A program made the position numbers and the translations under genes. This document shows positions 18,021-26,334 of a stretch of DNA of 64,000 nucleotides, piece by piece. How positions within the stretch are numbered: the first letter of the stretch is position 1; every line of letters begins with the position of its first letter. The stretch covers positions 299,317-363,316 of the forward strand of contig NZ_LMGK01000020.1 of assembly GCF_001427125.1 (NCBI RefSeq). Direction: 5' to 3'. This stretch comes from Pseudomonas sp. Root562 (GTDB lineage: Bacteria > Pseudomonadota > Gammaproteobacteria > Pseudomonadales > Pseudomonadaceae). The notes under the pieces were generated by a model, which ran no database searches, had not been told where the DNA came from, and saw only the letters and a list, made by a program, of their open reading frames with translations.

Positions 18021-18056
18021 ATGAGTTATCAGCAAGACACGTGGGTGGCGCCATGA
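18021..18056 (+). CDS. Possible 11-residue leader peptide coupled to the exporter
   Basis: ATG-AGT-TAT-CAG-CAA-GAC-ACG-TGG-GTG-GCG-CCA-TGA, preceded by a GGAGCAGGA ribosome site. Its TGA overlaps the ATG of the LysE-type gene (ATGA). The exporter ATG has no Shine-Dalgarno of its own, so re-initiation after this short ORF is plausible. Alternatively the short ORF is chance and the exporter is translated from this ribosome site inefficiently. Confidence 0.35.
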   Translation: MSYQQDTWVAP

Positions 18057-18670
18057 ATCTCAGTGTGTTTATCGCCTTCTGGGCGGTGTCGATTCTATTC
18101 GTCATAACCCCGGGCGCAGACTGGGCCTACGCCATATCCGCAGGTTTGAAAGGGAGGGTCGTCATACCTGCCGTGGGCGGACTTCTGTCCGGCCACCTGA
18201 TTGCAACCATGGTGGTTGCCGCAGGCGTCGGCACGCTTGTAGCCAACCACCCTTTGGCCTTGACGGTGCTAACGATTGCCGGAGCGGCCTATCTGCTTTG
18301 GCTGGGAATCAACATGCTTGCCCGCCCTTCGACACCCCATGCCGATGATGTTCAGGTTTCGAACTCCTGGACACGCTGGGCGATCAAGGGCCTGTGCGTG
18401 AGCGGGCTCAACCCGAAAGTGTTTCTGTTGTTCCTGGCGTTACTACCGCAATTTGCCCACGCCTCCGCCCCTTGGCCCGTGCCGCTACAGATGATTGCAC
18501 TTGGTTTGGTCCACACGATCAGTTGCGGGGTGATCTATCTTTTGGTCGGCTTCGGTTCTCAGGCCGTTCTGCATGCACGACCCACGGCGGCTCGGTTCGT
18601 CAGCCGGTTCTCTGGCGCGGCAATGATCATCATCGCAGTCATTCTGCTCGCCGAGCAGATACTGGATTAA
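18053..18670 (+). CDS. LysE/RhtB family amino-acid exporter
   Basis: A 205-residue, six-helix translocator. The N-terminal signature (FVITPGADWAYAISAGLKGR, about residues 14-33) is the RhtB/LysE family G-x-x-x and P-G-P/A loop, followed by the NPKVFLLFLALLPQF motif near residue 120. It exports small amino acids or related metabolites. The divergent Lrp gene is the probable regulator. A PanB-like gene begins 24 bases downstream, so the two may share a transcript. Confidence 0.87.
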   Translation: MNLSVFIAFWAVSILFVITPGADWAYAISAGLKGRVVIPAVGGLLSGHLIATMVVAAGVGTLVANHPLALTVLTIAGAAYLLWLGINMLARPSTPHADDVQVSNSWTRWAIKGLCVSGLNPKVFLLFLALLPQFAHASAPWPVPLQMIALGLVHTISCGVIYLLVGFGSQAVLHARPTAARFVSRFSGAAMIIIAVILLAEQILD

Positions 18671-18694
18671 TCCTTTTTTATCGAGGCAGTGTTC

Positions 18695-19537
18695 ATGAGC
18701 GATCAGCCCGCACCTTACGGCAACGCAACTCACGCGCAGGCGGCGACCCGGGTGCGCATACCGCATCTGAAACAAATGAAAGTGGAAGGCCGGAAATGGG
18801 CGATGCTCACTGCATACGATATGTATAGCGCTGCCATTTTCGACGACGCGGGTATACCGGTTCTTCTGGTGGGCGACTCTGCCTCCAACAACGTCTACGG
18901 CAATGAGTCCACGCTATCGGTAACCGTTGATGAACTGATTCCGCTGGTTCGGGCGGTCAGTCGCTCCACTCAGCGAGCCCTGGTGATTGCCGATCTGCCT
19001 TTCGGTTCTTATCAGGCCTCGGCCGAGCAATGTTTCCATACCGCCGTGCGCTTCATGAAAGAAGCCGGTGCCCACGCGGTCAAACTGGAAGGTGGCATCG
19101 AGATGCTGCCTCAAGTCGAGAAGCTGACGAGTTCAGGCATACCGGTCATGGCCCACATCGGTTTCACACCACAGTTCGAACATCAATTGGGCGGCTTTCG
19201 TGTCCAGGGCCGGGGCGAAGATGCACAGCGTTTGCTCGACAGTGCCAAAGCTTTTGAAGCCGCAGGCGCGTTCGCGATTTTGATCGAGATGGTGCCAGGC
19301 GATGTGGGTCGAGCGATTACCGAAGCGGTTTCAATTCCAACTGTTGGTATCGGCGCGGGAAATCAATGCGATGCCCAAGTCCTCGTCTGGCAGGATATGG
19401 CCGGACTGCGCACCGGTCGCATGCCGCGTTTCGTCAAGCAATACGCCGATCTTCGCTCGGCTCTTCACAACTCGGCGAAGGATTTTGCAATGGATGTAGG
19501 TGCTGGAACTTTTCCCGGACCCGAGCACACTTTCTAG
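18695..19537 (+). CDS. panB: 3-methyl-2-oxobutanoate hydroxymethyltransferase (PanB), actinobacterial-like
   Basis: A 280-residue ketopantoate hydroxymethyltransferase. Metal and substrate residues are recognisable: LLVGDSASNN, VIADLPFGSY, AVKLEGG and the base Glu in AILIEMVPGD. Features such as HLKQMKVEGRKWAMLTAYD, QVLVWQDMAGLRTG and the FPGPEHTF C-terminus resemble, from memory, PanB of actinobacteria rather than the usual proteobacterial form. Start chosen at the ATG with GAGG 8 bases upstream. No panC or panD is adjacent, so this is likely a second, specialised copy in an operon with an exporter and a MaoC hydratase. Confidence 0.82.
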   Translation: MSDQPAPYGNATHAQAATRVRIPHLKQMKVEGRKWAMLTAYDMYSAAIFDDAGIPVLLVGDSASNNVYGNESTLSVTVDELIPLVRAVSRSTQRALVIADLPFGSYQASAEQCFHTAVRFMKEAGAHAVKLEGGIEMLPQVEKLTSSGIPVMAHIGFTPQFEHQLGGFRVQGRGEDAQRLLDSAKAFEAAGAFAILIEMVPGDVGRAITEAVSIPTVGIGAGNQCDAQVLVWQDMAGLRTGRMPRFVKQYADLRSALHNSAKDFAMDVGAGTFPGPEHTF

Positions 19538-19551
19538 CCCAAGGATCTGCT

Positions 19552-20037
19552 ATGAAAAGCCTCAGAGAACGCGCTGCCGAAGGTCTTCAGGTCGGAGACC
19601 GCTTCACCATCGATCGTTGTTTTTCCGATGAGGATATCCGCCGATTCGCGCAGATCTCTCGGGATTACAACCCTGTTCACTGCGACGCGCGTTACGCATC
19701 GATTCGCGGATTCAAGACACCTGTAGCCCATGGCCTACTGACAGCCAGCCTCATTACCGAAATCGGCGGACAAATTGGTTGGCTGGCCAAAGGAATGAGT
19801 TTTGAGTTCAAACGACCGGTTTACCCAGGAGAACAGATCATCTGTCACTGGCTTATTGTGAACATCGATGAACGCGGTCACGCAAAAGCTGAAGTCAGTG
19901 TTTCCAATGCACAAGGTGTCATCGTGCTGGAGGCCACGACCACGGGGGTACTGCACGGCGTCGATGAACGAGAACGCATGAAACAGATGCTTTCTGAAGG
20001 CGACCCCACCAACGGTGCTGCCTCTTCGTCGAGGTGA
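19552..20037 (+). CDS. MaoC family (R)-enoyl-CoA hydratase-like protein
   Basis: A 161-residue hot-dog fold protein. The hydratase motif is intact: FAQISRDYNPVHCDARYA (Asp/His pair about residues 38-43) and TPVAHGLLTASLI. It is similar to the short (R)-specific enoyl-CoA hydratases and to dehydratases of specialised pathways. An AAGGA site 7 bases upstream sets the start, 14 bases after panB, so the three genes exporter-panB-maoC form an operon. Substrate is unknown. Confidence 0.8.
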   Translation: MKSLRERAAEGLQVGDRFTIDRCFSDEDIRRFAQISRDYNPVHCDARYASIRGFKTPVAHGLLTASLITEIGGQIGWLAKGMSFEFKRPVYPGEQIICHWLIVNIDERGHAKAEVSVSNAQGVIVLEATTTGVLHGVDERERMKQMLSEGDPTNGAASSSR

Positions 20038-20071
20038 TGGCCACGCGTTGGCGACTGTCCTGTCTGTATCT

Positions 20072-20116
20072 GAAAAAAATTGCCGTAGCGGGGCGTCCTT
20101 GCCCCGTCTGCGACGG
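20072..20116 (-). terminator. Terminator of terC
   Basis: On the minus strand a GC-rich stem (GACGGGGC / GCCCCGCT with longer imperfect flanks) is followed by a run of seven T, just past the terC stop. Good intrinsic-terminator shape. Confidence 0.75.
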
Positions 20117-20118
20117 AC

Positions 20119-20835
20119 TCACGCAGCCTTAAGCGTCCTGAAGCGAATGTTCAATGCCTCGACCGCAAGTGAGAACGCCATTGCAAAATAGACGTAACCC
20201 TTCGGTACGTGCATCCCCATCGCATCGGCAATAAGCACGACGCCCACAACAATCAGGAACGCCAAGGCCAGCATTTTCAGGCTCGGATGCTTGTCGATGA
20301 ACGCACTGATCGCCCCGGCAGCAAGCATCATGATCAACACGGCGACGACGATAGCGGCAACCATCACCGGTACATGCGAAACCATTCCGACAGCTGTGAT
20401 AACCGAGTCCAGCGAGAAGACGATATCGATGATCGCAATCTGAATGATGGTGCTCAGAAAGCCCGCCCCCTTTTTACCAAACTCAGACTCCCCCTCCTCG
20501 CCACCTTCCAGTTCCTGGAAGATTTCGCTGCTGCTTTTCCACAGCAAGAACAATCCGCCGAAGAACAGAATCAGGTCACGCCCCGAAATCCCTTGATCGA
20601 AGACATTAAACAGATCGGTAGTCAGTTGCATGATCCACGTGATGGACAGCAGCAGAAGAATGCGCGTGACCATGGCCAGTGCCAAACCGAAGAAGCGGGT
20701 TTTGGGCTGCATGGCTTTGGGCATGCGGCTGACCAAAATCGAAATCATGATGATGTTGTCGATACCCAAAACGATTTCCAACACTGTCAGGGTAAAAAAC
20801 GCGATCCAGATTTCCGGATTGAGAAACCATTCCAT
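20119..20835 (-). CDS. TerC family integral membrane protein
   Basis: A 238-residue membrane protein with seven or so hydrophobic segments. The two TerC signatures are present: EIVLGIDNIIMISIL (residues 20-34) and IAIIDIVFSLDSVITAVGM (about residues 132-150), whose acidic residues are linked to metal handling. TerC/Alx proteins are implicated in manganese efflux or in metalating exported enzymes. It follows gpmI on the same strand but after a 158-base leader with its own attenuator-like hairpin, so it is probably regulated separately. Confidence 0.9.
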   Translation of the reverse strand: MEWFLNPEIWIAFFTLTVLEIVLGIDNIIMISILVSRMPKAMQPKTRFFGLALAMVTRILLLLSITWIMQLTTDLFNVFDQGISGRDLILFFGGLFLLWKSSSEIFQELEGGEEGESEFGKKGAGFLSTIIQIAIIDIVFSLDSVITAVGMVSHVPVMVAAIVVAVLIMMLAAGAISAFIDKHPSLKMLALAFLIVVGVVLIADAMGMHVPKGYVYFAMAFSLAVEALNIRFRTLKAA

Positions 20836-20993
20836 AACGTCAAAACTCTCGATTGCCCAGAAAAAAAGGCATCACCAAAATCGGTGATGCCCGCATGCTC
20901 AAATGAGCGAGTCGTGGTAAGCCACATCGCCTCGACGGGGGCGACCAAACCAATCGTCGGTGCGGCGATGCACTGATGGCACCTGTCAGCCAA
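20836..20993 (-). promoter_or_regulatory. terC leader with attenuator-like hairpins
   Basis: The 158 bases between gpmI and terC fold on the minus strand into several hairpins: GCTCA-TT-TGAGC around 20900, an imperfect stem on GCGATGTGG/CCACGACTCGC, and an intrinsic terminator 25 bases before the start codon. A structured leader ending in a terminator is typical of riboswitch or attenuation control. Some terC/alx-type genes carry the manganese-sensing yybP-ykoY riboswitch, but I could not match its conserved loops here, so the class is left open. Confidence 0.4.
20860..20891 (-). terminator. Intrinsic terminator in front of terC
   Basis: Perfect 9-base stem GGCATCACC / GGTGATGCC with a 6-base loop followed on the minus strand by a T7 run. 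It could end gpmI-operon transcripts, or be the conditional terminator of a terC riboswitch. Confidence 0.8.
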
Positions 20994-22517
20994 TCAGACG
21001 GTGAGAAGCGAGTTGCCATCCATCTCAGACGGAATCGGCAAACTCAGCATCTGCAACAGGGTTGGAGCGATATCGCACAATCGGCCATTCTTCAGCCCGT
21101 GTCGCCCTGGTTGCTCACTGACCAGAATCAGCGGTACCGGATTCAAGGTATGCGCCGTGTGGGCCTGGCCAGACGTCGCATCGAGCATTTGCTCAACGTT
21201 GCCGTGGTCGGCGGTAATCAAACATTCACCACCAGCTGCGAGGGTTGCTTCAACCACGCGACGCAGGCATTCATCGAGCACCTCGACCGCCTTGACGGCA
21301 GCATCGAATGAACCCGTATGCCCCACCATATCGCCGTTGGCATAGTTGCAAACGATCAGATCGAATGTGCCGCCGGCGATAGCGTTGACCAGTTTGTCAG
21401 TCAACAGTGGGGCGCTCATCTCAGGCTGCAGATCGTAGGAAGCAACGTCAGGTGACGGAATCAGGATTCGCTCCTCACCCTCAAAAGGCTGCTCTCTACC
21501 GCCGTTGAAAAAGAACGTCACGTGGGCGTACTTCTCGGTTTCGGCAATGCGCAATTGCGTTTTCCCAAGTCTGGCCAAATGTTCCCCCAAGCTGTTGTGA
21601 ATAGCTTCGGGAGGGAATGCACACAGGCAATTCAGCTCTTCGGAATACTGCGTCAATGTCAGCAAGCGATCCTTGTCCACCACTAACGGCCGCTCGAACG
21701 CCGTGAAATCCGGTTGGATCAACGCCTGGGTCAACTCTCGCGCCCGATCGGGGCGAAAGTTCATGAAGATCATGGCGTCATCCGCACCGACACTGACGGC
21801 CTGTCCAATCGTGGTTGGCTGGACGAATTCGTCCGACTCCCCACGTTCGTAAGCGGCAGACAAAGCTACGGACGCCGTTTCAGCCTGATGTTCGGCTTCG
21901 CCGCCGACGATCAATCGGTAGGCCGACTCCACGCGCCCCCAGCGATTGTCGCGATCCATTGCATAATAGCGACCGACCAGCGAAACAAGGCGCCCGGCGC
22001 CCAGTTTCGCAAACGCGCTTTCCAAAGCCTCAAGCGAGGCTAAAGCGCTCTTGGGCGGCGTGTCTCGGCCATCGAGAAAGCCATGCACATAAACTTTCTC
22101 GACCCCCTGCTCAACCAGGCAACCACAAGCCGCGATAATCTGATCGATATGACTATGCACGCCACCCGGAGAAAGGAGGCCCATCACGTGCACGGCACCA
22201 TCGCGACTCTTTACCCCTTGGAGCAACAACTGTAGTGCCGGGTTGTGTGAGAACTCTCCATCCGCGAGTGCTTTATCAATTCGGGTCAGGCTCTGGTAAA
22301 CCACCCTCCCCGCGCCGAGGTTCATGTGGCCAACCTCGGAGTTCCCCATCTGACCTTCTGGCAGTCCAACAGCAAGACCTGACGTCGCGATCTCGCTGTG
22401 GGCGAAACGCTTGAGCAGCGCATCAAACGTCGGCTTACTCGCTGCGGCGAAAGCATTCGATTCAGTAGCCTGCCGAATACCGACACCATCAAGAATAATC
22501 AAAGAGCGCGTAGTCAT
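20994..22517 (-). CDS. gpmI: 2,3-bisphosphoglycerate-independent phosphoglycerate mutase
   Basis: A 507-residue alkaline-phosphatase-fold mutase interconverting 3- and 2-phosphoglycerate. The catalytic serine is in QMGNSEVGHMNLGAGRVV (about residue 59), and the metal ligands are visible in MNFRPDRARELTQ, CNYANGDMVGHTG and LITADHGNVEQM. The N-terminal metal Asp is in LIILDGVG, where most members have DGWG. It is the last glycolytic gene of the pyk-eno-tpiA-gapN-gpmI series, 8 bases after the dehydrogenase. Pseudomonads normally carry another gpmI elsewhere, so this is probably a second copy. Confidence 0.93.
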   Translation of the reverse strand: MTTRSLIILDGVGIRQATESNAFAAASKPTFDALLKRFAHSEIATSGLAVGLPEGQMGNSEVGHMNLGAGRVVYQSLTRIDKALADGEFSHNPALQLLLQGVKSRDGAVHVMGLLSPGGVHSHIDQIIAACGCLVEQGVEKVYVHGFLDGRDTPPKSALASLEALESAFAKLGAGRLVSLVGRYYAMDRDNRWGRVESAYRLIVGGEAEHQAETASVALSAAYERGESDEFVQPTTIGQAVSVGADDAMIFMNFRPDRARELTQALIQPDFTAFERPLVVDKDRLLTLTQYSEELNCLCAFPPEAIHNSLGEHLARLGKTQLRIAETEKYAHVTFFFNGGREQPFEGEERILIPSPDVASYDLQPEMSAPLLTDKLVNAIAGGTFDLIVCNYANGDMVGHTGSFDAAVKAVEVLDECLRRVVEATLAAGGECLITADHGNVEQMLDATSGQAHTAHTLNPVPLILVSEQPGRHGLKNGRLCDIAPTLLQMLSLPIPSEMDGNSLLTV

Positions 22518-22525
22518 CGTGCCCC

Positions 22526-24151
22526 CTAGAAGATGTAGTCAGTGGTCAAGAAGCTCGACTCGCGATTGCGAATGATGTCGCTGACCAGTTCCTTGTTACT
22601 TTCCTGGAACTTGGTGGCGACGAGCGTGCGGATGGAGAACACGCGCAAGGCGTCATGAACGGACAGTGTTCCTTCGGCAGAGTTTTTGCGACCGTTGAAT
22701 GGAAAGCTGTCTGGGCCACGCTGACATTGCGCGTTGATGTTGATACGCCCCACCTGATTGGCGAAGGCATCGACCAATCGACCCACTTGCGCGGAATCCT
22801 TGCCGAAGATACTGAGCTGCTGGCCGAAATCGGAATCGAGGACGTATTCGATGACTGTTTCCAGATCACGGTAAACCACTACCGGTACGACCGGACCGAA
22901 CTGTTCTTCGTGGTACACACGCATGTCGGAAGTCACCGGGTACAGCACCGCAGGGTAGAAAAACGTCTCACAGACTTCTCCCCCGCCGGCGTTGACGACT
23001 TTGGCACCTTTGCTGACAGCATCGGCCACAAGTCCGGTCAGAAAATCAGTTTTGCCCGGTTCTGGTAGAGGCGTTAAAGCGACACCCGGCTCCCACGGCA
23101 TACCCGGTTTCAGCTGGGCCAGCTTCGCCTGGAACTTGTCGAGGAAAGCGTCAACGACGTTCTCATGAACGAACAGGATTTTCAGCGCAGTACAGCGTTG
23201 CCCGTTAAACGACAACGAGCCGGTAACAGCCTCGGAAACGGCGTTATCCAAATCGACATCGGGCAGGATGATGCCAGGATTTTTCGCGTCCAGACCCAGC
23301 GCGGCACGCAGACGGTGTGGCTTAGGGTGCAGCTTTTTCAGGTCGCTGGCAGCCTTGTTGGTCCCGATGAACGCAAAAACATCGATCTTGCCGCTGGCCA
23401 TTAAAGCGCTGACGGTTTCCCGGCCGCTGCCGTAAATGATGTTGATAACTCCGGCCGGGAAGCTGTCACGGAATGCCTCAAGCAAAGGTCGAATCAGCAA
23501 CACTCCGAATTTTGCGGGTTTGAACACAACGGTGTTGCCCATGATCAACGCTGGAATCAGGGTCGTGAACGTCTCGTTCAACGGGTAGTTGTAAGGTCCC
23601 ATGCACAGCGTCACGCCCAAAGGAACGCGACGAATCTGTCCCAGCGTGTCTTGTTCAAGCTCGAAACGGCTGGAACGACGATCCAGTTCCTTGAGGGCGT
23701 TGATGGTATCGACGATGTAATCGCAGGTGCGGTCGAACTCTTTCTCCGAGTCTTTGAGATTCTTGCCGATTTCCCACATCAACAACTTCACAACTGCTTC
23801 GCGTTGTTCACGCATGCGGCTGAGGAAGGACTCCACGTGTCGAATACGCTCGACAACGCGCAGGGTTGGCCAGATGCCCTGGCCACGGTCATAGGCTTGT
23901 ACCGCTGCATCCAGTGCGGTCATGGCCGTTTGCGCGTCCAGAAGTGGGGTACTGCCCAAAATCACGGACTCGTGACCCGATTCTTTTTTCAGGCATACAG
24001 GACTGCGGACGGGAGCGAGCGCGCCGTCCCACAACCGCAGCTCGCCATTGACCAGATATTCGCGCTGTTCAATGGAAGGTCCTGGACGAAACGCAGCAGG
24101 GATTTCGTCTGCGCTCGGGAAGAGAGTTTCAAGTTGGTTGTTCAACGTCAT
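22526..24151 (-). CDS. gapN: NADP-dependent glyceraldehyde-3-phosphate dehydrogenase-type ALDH (GapN-like)
   Basis: A 541-residue aldehyde dehydrogenase. The Rossmann/NADP Lys is in VVFKPAK (about 211), the oxyanion Asn in GPYNYP (188) and the nucleophile in FNGQRCT (Cys320). The general-base region reads LGLDAKNP, so the glutamate expected in the common LELGGK motif is not at that place. Members annotated as non-phosphorylating GAPDH oxidise glyceraldehyde 3-phosphate directly to 3-phosphoglycerate with NADP. Position between tpiA and gpmI fits that role precisely. Another phosphorylated-aldehyde substrate is possible. Confidence 0.8.
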   Translation of the reverse strand: MTLNNQLETLFPSADEIPAAFRPGPSIEQREYLVNGELRLWDGALAPVRSPVCLKKESGHESVILGSTPLLDAQTAMTALDAAVQAYDRGQGIWPTLRVVERIRHVESFLSRMREQREAVVKLLMWEIGKNLKDSEKEFDRTCDYIVDTINALKELDRRSSRFELEQDTLGQIRRVPLGVTLCMGPYNYPLNETFTTLIPALIMGNTVVFKPAKFGVLLIRPLLEAFRDSFPAGVINIIYGSGRETVSALMASGKIDVFAFIGTNKAASDLKKLHPKPHRLRAALGLDAKNPGIILPDVDLDNAVSEAVTGSLSFNGQRCTALKILFVHENVVDAFLDKFQAKLAQLKPGMPWEPGVALTPLPEPGKTDFLTGLVADAVSKGAKVVNAGGGEVCETFFYPAVLYPVTSDMRVYHEEQFGPVVPVVVYRDLETVIEYVLDSDFGQQLSIFGKDSAQVGRLVDAFANQVGRININAQCQRGPDSFPFNGRKNSAEGTLSVHDALRVFSIRTLVATKFQESNKELVSDIIRNRESSFLTTDYIF

Positions 24152-24231
24152 TTTTCATACCTCTGTGCACACTGTTCAGTGCCGGGAGAGAAAGAACCGG
24201 GCACGCTGTGCTTTGCACGTTCAAATAGAAT

Positions 24232-25029
24232 TCAGATCACAACGAGTTCGGCAGCCGGCGCCGTTTGCGCCGCCCAGCAGATGGCAGCAAAGGACATCGC
24301 ATCCAGCGAAGCTCCTCCGATCAGGCCACCATCGATGTCCACTTGATCAAACAGTTGCTTGGCGTTATCGGCCTTCACACTCCCGCCGTACAGAATCCGG
24401 CAATCGACGGCGGCCGCGCGATCATGCTCCGCCAGCCACTTGCGGATGTGCCGATGAACAGCTTGCGCCTGCTCTGGCGTCGCGGTTTCGCCAGTACCAA
24501 TGGCCCATACGGGCTCATAGGCAATCACCCCCTTGACCAGGTCCTGAATGCCCACTGCCTTCAGAACTGCACTCAATTGTTGGGTGACGATTGCCTCAGT
24601 TTCACCGCCCTGTCGCTGAGCAAGTGTTTCACCCACACACAACACCGGGATAAGTCCGGCGCGAAGCGCGGTAGCGAACTTCTTTGCCACAAGTTCATCG
24701 TCTTCTGCATAAAGCGCACGGCGCTCCGAATGCCCGACGAGTACGTAGCGGCAGCCGATATCCCGGAGCATGGAAGCACTGACTTCTCCGGTATGTGCAC
24801 CTGACAAATGAGCGCTGAGATTTTGGGCTCCCAGCGAAACATCAGAATCGTCCAGCAGATCAGCTACGGTCGTCAGGTAGGGAAACGGTGGGCAAATTGC
24901 CGTCTCAACACTTTCAAAGCGTGAAACCACCGGAAGCAGGCTGCGCAGCAACGAAGCATTGGCCGCGCTGCTGCCGTTCATTTTCCAATTGCCGATAACC
25001 AGTTTCTTTTTGTGAGAAGAGGTCTGCAT
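24232..25029 (-). CDS. tpiA: Triosephosphate isomerase
   Basis: A 265-residue TIM barrel interconverting DHAP and glyceraldehyde 3-phosphate. All catalytic parts are there: NWKMN (Lys16), GHSERR (His near 102), the AYEPVWAIGTGE loop (Glu near 170) and GGSVKADN for phosphate binding. The N-terminus is a few residues longer than usual. It starts 3 bases after the eno stop. Together with the OtnC-type enzyme in the same island it would feed DHAP into lower glycolysis. Confidence 0.94.
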   Translation of the reverse strand: MQTSSHKKKLVIGNWKMNGSSAANASLLRSLLPVVSRFESVETAICPPFPYLTTVADLLDDSDVSLGAQNLSAHLSGAHTGEVSASMLRDIGCRYVLVGHSERRALYAEDDELVAKKFATALRAGLIPVLCVGETLAQRQGGETEAIVTQQLSAVLKAVGIQDLVKGVIAYEPVWAIGTGETATPEQAQAVHRHIRKWLAEHDRAAAVDCRILYGGSVKADNAKQLFDQVDIDGGLIGGASLDAMSFAAICWAAQTAPAAELVVI

Positions 25030-25032
25030 GAT

Positions 25033-26334
25033 TCAGGCTTTCCTGTTCAAAAGTGCGGCAGCGTCATAGGGCGCACGCCCTTGCAACGCCTCTTCAATAC
25101 GCAGCAAACGGTTGTATTTGCCCACCCGATCCGAACGACTCAGTGAGCCGGTCTTGATCTGTCCGGCACAGGTTGCGACGGCAAGGTCAGCAATGGTGGT
25201 GTCCTCGGTTTCTCCCGAACGGTGAGAAATGACCGCGGTGTAGCCTGCGTCTTGCGCCATACGAATGGCGTCCAGCGTTTCACTGAGAGTGCCGATCTGG
25301 TTGAACTTGATCAGAATCGAATTACCAATCCCTTTCTGAATGCCCTCACGCAGAATTTTGGTGTTGGTTACAAACAAGTCGTCACCCACCAGTTGCACGT
25401 GGCCGAGTTTTTGAGTCAAACCCGCCCAGCCATCCCAGTCGCTTTCATCCATCCCGTCTTCTATGGAGATGATCGGGTACTTGTCGCAAAGCATCGCCAG
25501 GTAATCGGCAAAGCCTTGCGAACTGAATGTCTGGTCTTCCCCGGACAGTACGTATTGACCGTCTTCGTAAAACTCGGAGGCGGCGCAATCAAGCGCCAGA
25601 GTAATTTCCTTGCCCAGCTCGTAACCCGCTCGACTTACCGCTTCCTTGATAACAATCAGCGCTTCTTCATTGGAAGCAAGTGAGGGAGCAAACCCGCCTT
25701 CATCCCCTACCGCGGTACTCAGGCCACGCTCGGACAAAACCTTCTTCAAGGAATGGAACACCTCGGCGCCCATGCGCAGGCCTTCACGGAACGACGAGGC
25801 GCCGACCGGCTGGATCATGAATTCCTGGATATCGATGTTGTTATCAGCGTGCTCGCCGCCGTTGATGATGTTCATCATCGGAACCGGCATGCTGAACTTG
25901 CCTGGCGATCCGTAAAGCGCCGCCAAGTGTTCGTACAATGGAATACGCTGAACCTCGGCTGCCGCCTTGGCGGTAGCCAGGGAGACAGCGAGGATCGCGT
26001 TGGCACCCAGGATGCTCTTGCTCTCGGTACCATCAAGGGCAATCATCGCGTTGTCGATTTCGCGCTGATTCAACGCGTCCAGTCCGATCAAGCATTCACG
26101 GATGGGGTTGTTCACGTTCTCGACCGCACGCATCACGCCTTTGCCCATGTAACGCGAAGCGTTGTCGCGCAGTTCGAGTGCTTCACGTGAACCGGTAGAC
26201 GCACCCGACGGGACACTGGCGGTGGCACTGACGCCACAATTGAGCGTCACAACCGCTTCGACAGTCGGGTTTCCTCGCGAGTCCAGAATTTCACGGGCAG
26301 TGATTTGTTGGATACGGCTGTTCTTGTTAAGCAT
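25033..26334 (-). CDS. eno: Enolase
   Basis: A 433-residue enolase converting 2-phosphoglycerate to phosphoenolpyruvate. Recognisable parts: the N-terminal AREILDSRGNPTVEAVV, SGASTGSREALELRD, the metal ligands in LALDCAASE, SIEDGMDE and VGDDLFVTN, and the active-site SHRSGETEDTTIADLAVA. Full length and intact. Its start overlaps the end of a 56-residue ORF by 8 bases, indicating coupled translation. The presence of pyk, tpiA and gpmI in the same operon suggests a duplicated, pathway-dedicated copy. Confidence 0.95.
   Translation of the reverse strand: MLNKNSRIQQITAREILDSRGNPTVEAVVTLNCGVSATASVPSGASTGSREALELRDNASRYMGKGVMRAVENVNNPIRECLIGLDALNQREIDNAMIALDGTESKSILGANAILAVSLATAKAAAEVQRIPLYEHLAALYGSPGKFSMPVPMMNIINGGEHADNNIDIQEFMIQPVGASSFREGLRMGAEVFHSLKKVLSERGLSTAVGDEGGFAPSLASNEEALIVIKEAVSRAGYELGKEITLALDCAASEFYEDGQYVLSGEDQTFSSQGFADYLAMLCDKYPIISIEDGMDESDWDGWAGLTQKLGHVQLVGDDLFVTNTKILREGIQKGIGNSILIKFNQIGTLSETLDAIRMAQDAGYTAVISHRSGETEDTTIADLAVATCAGQIKTGSLSRSDRVGKYNRLLRIEEALQGRAPYDAAALLNRKA

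Noticed and set aside
20836..20993. Confident yybP-ykoY riboswitch call
   Set aside because: Context fits, but I could not find the conserved loop sequences of that class, so only a structured leader is annotated.
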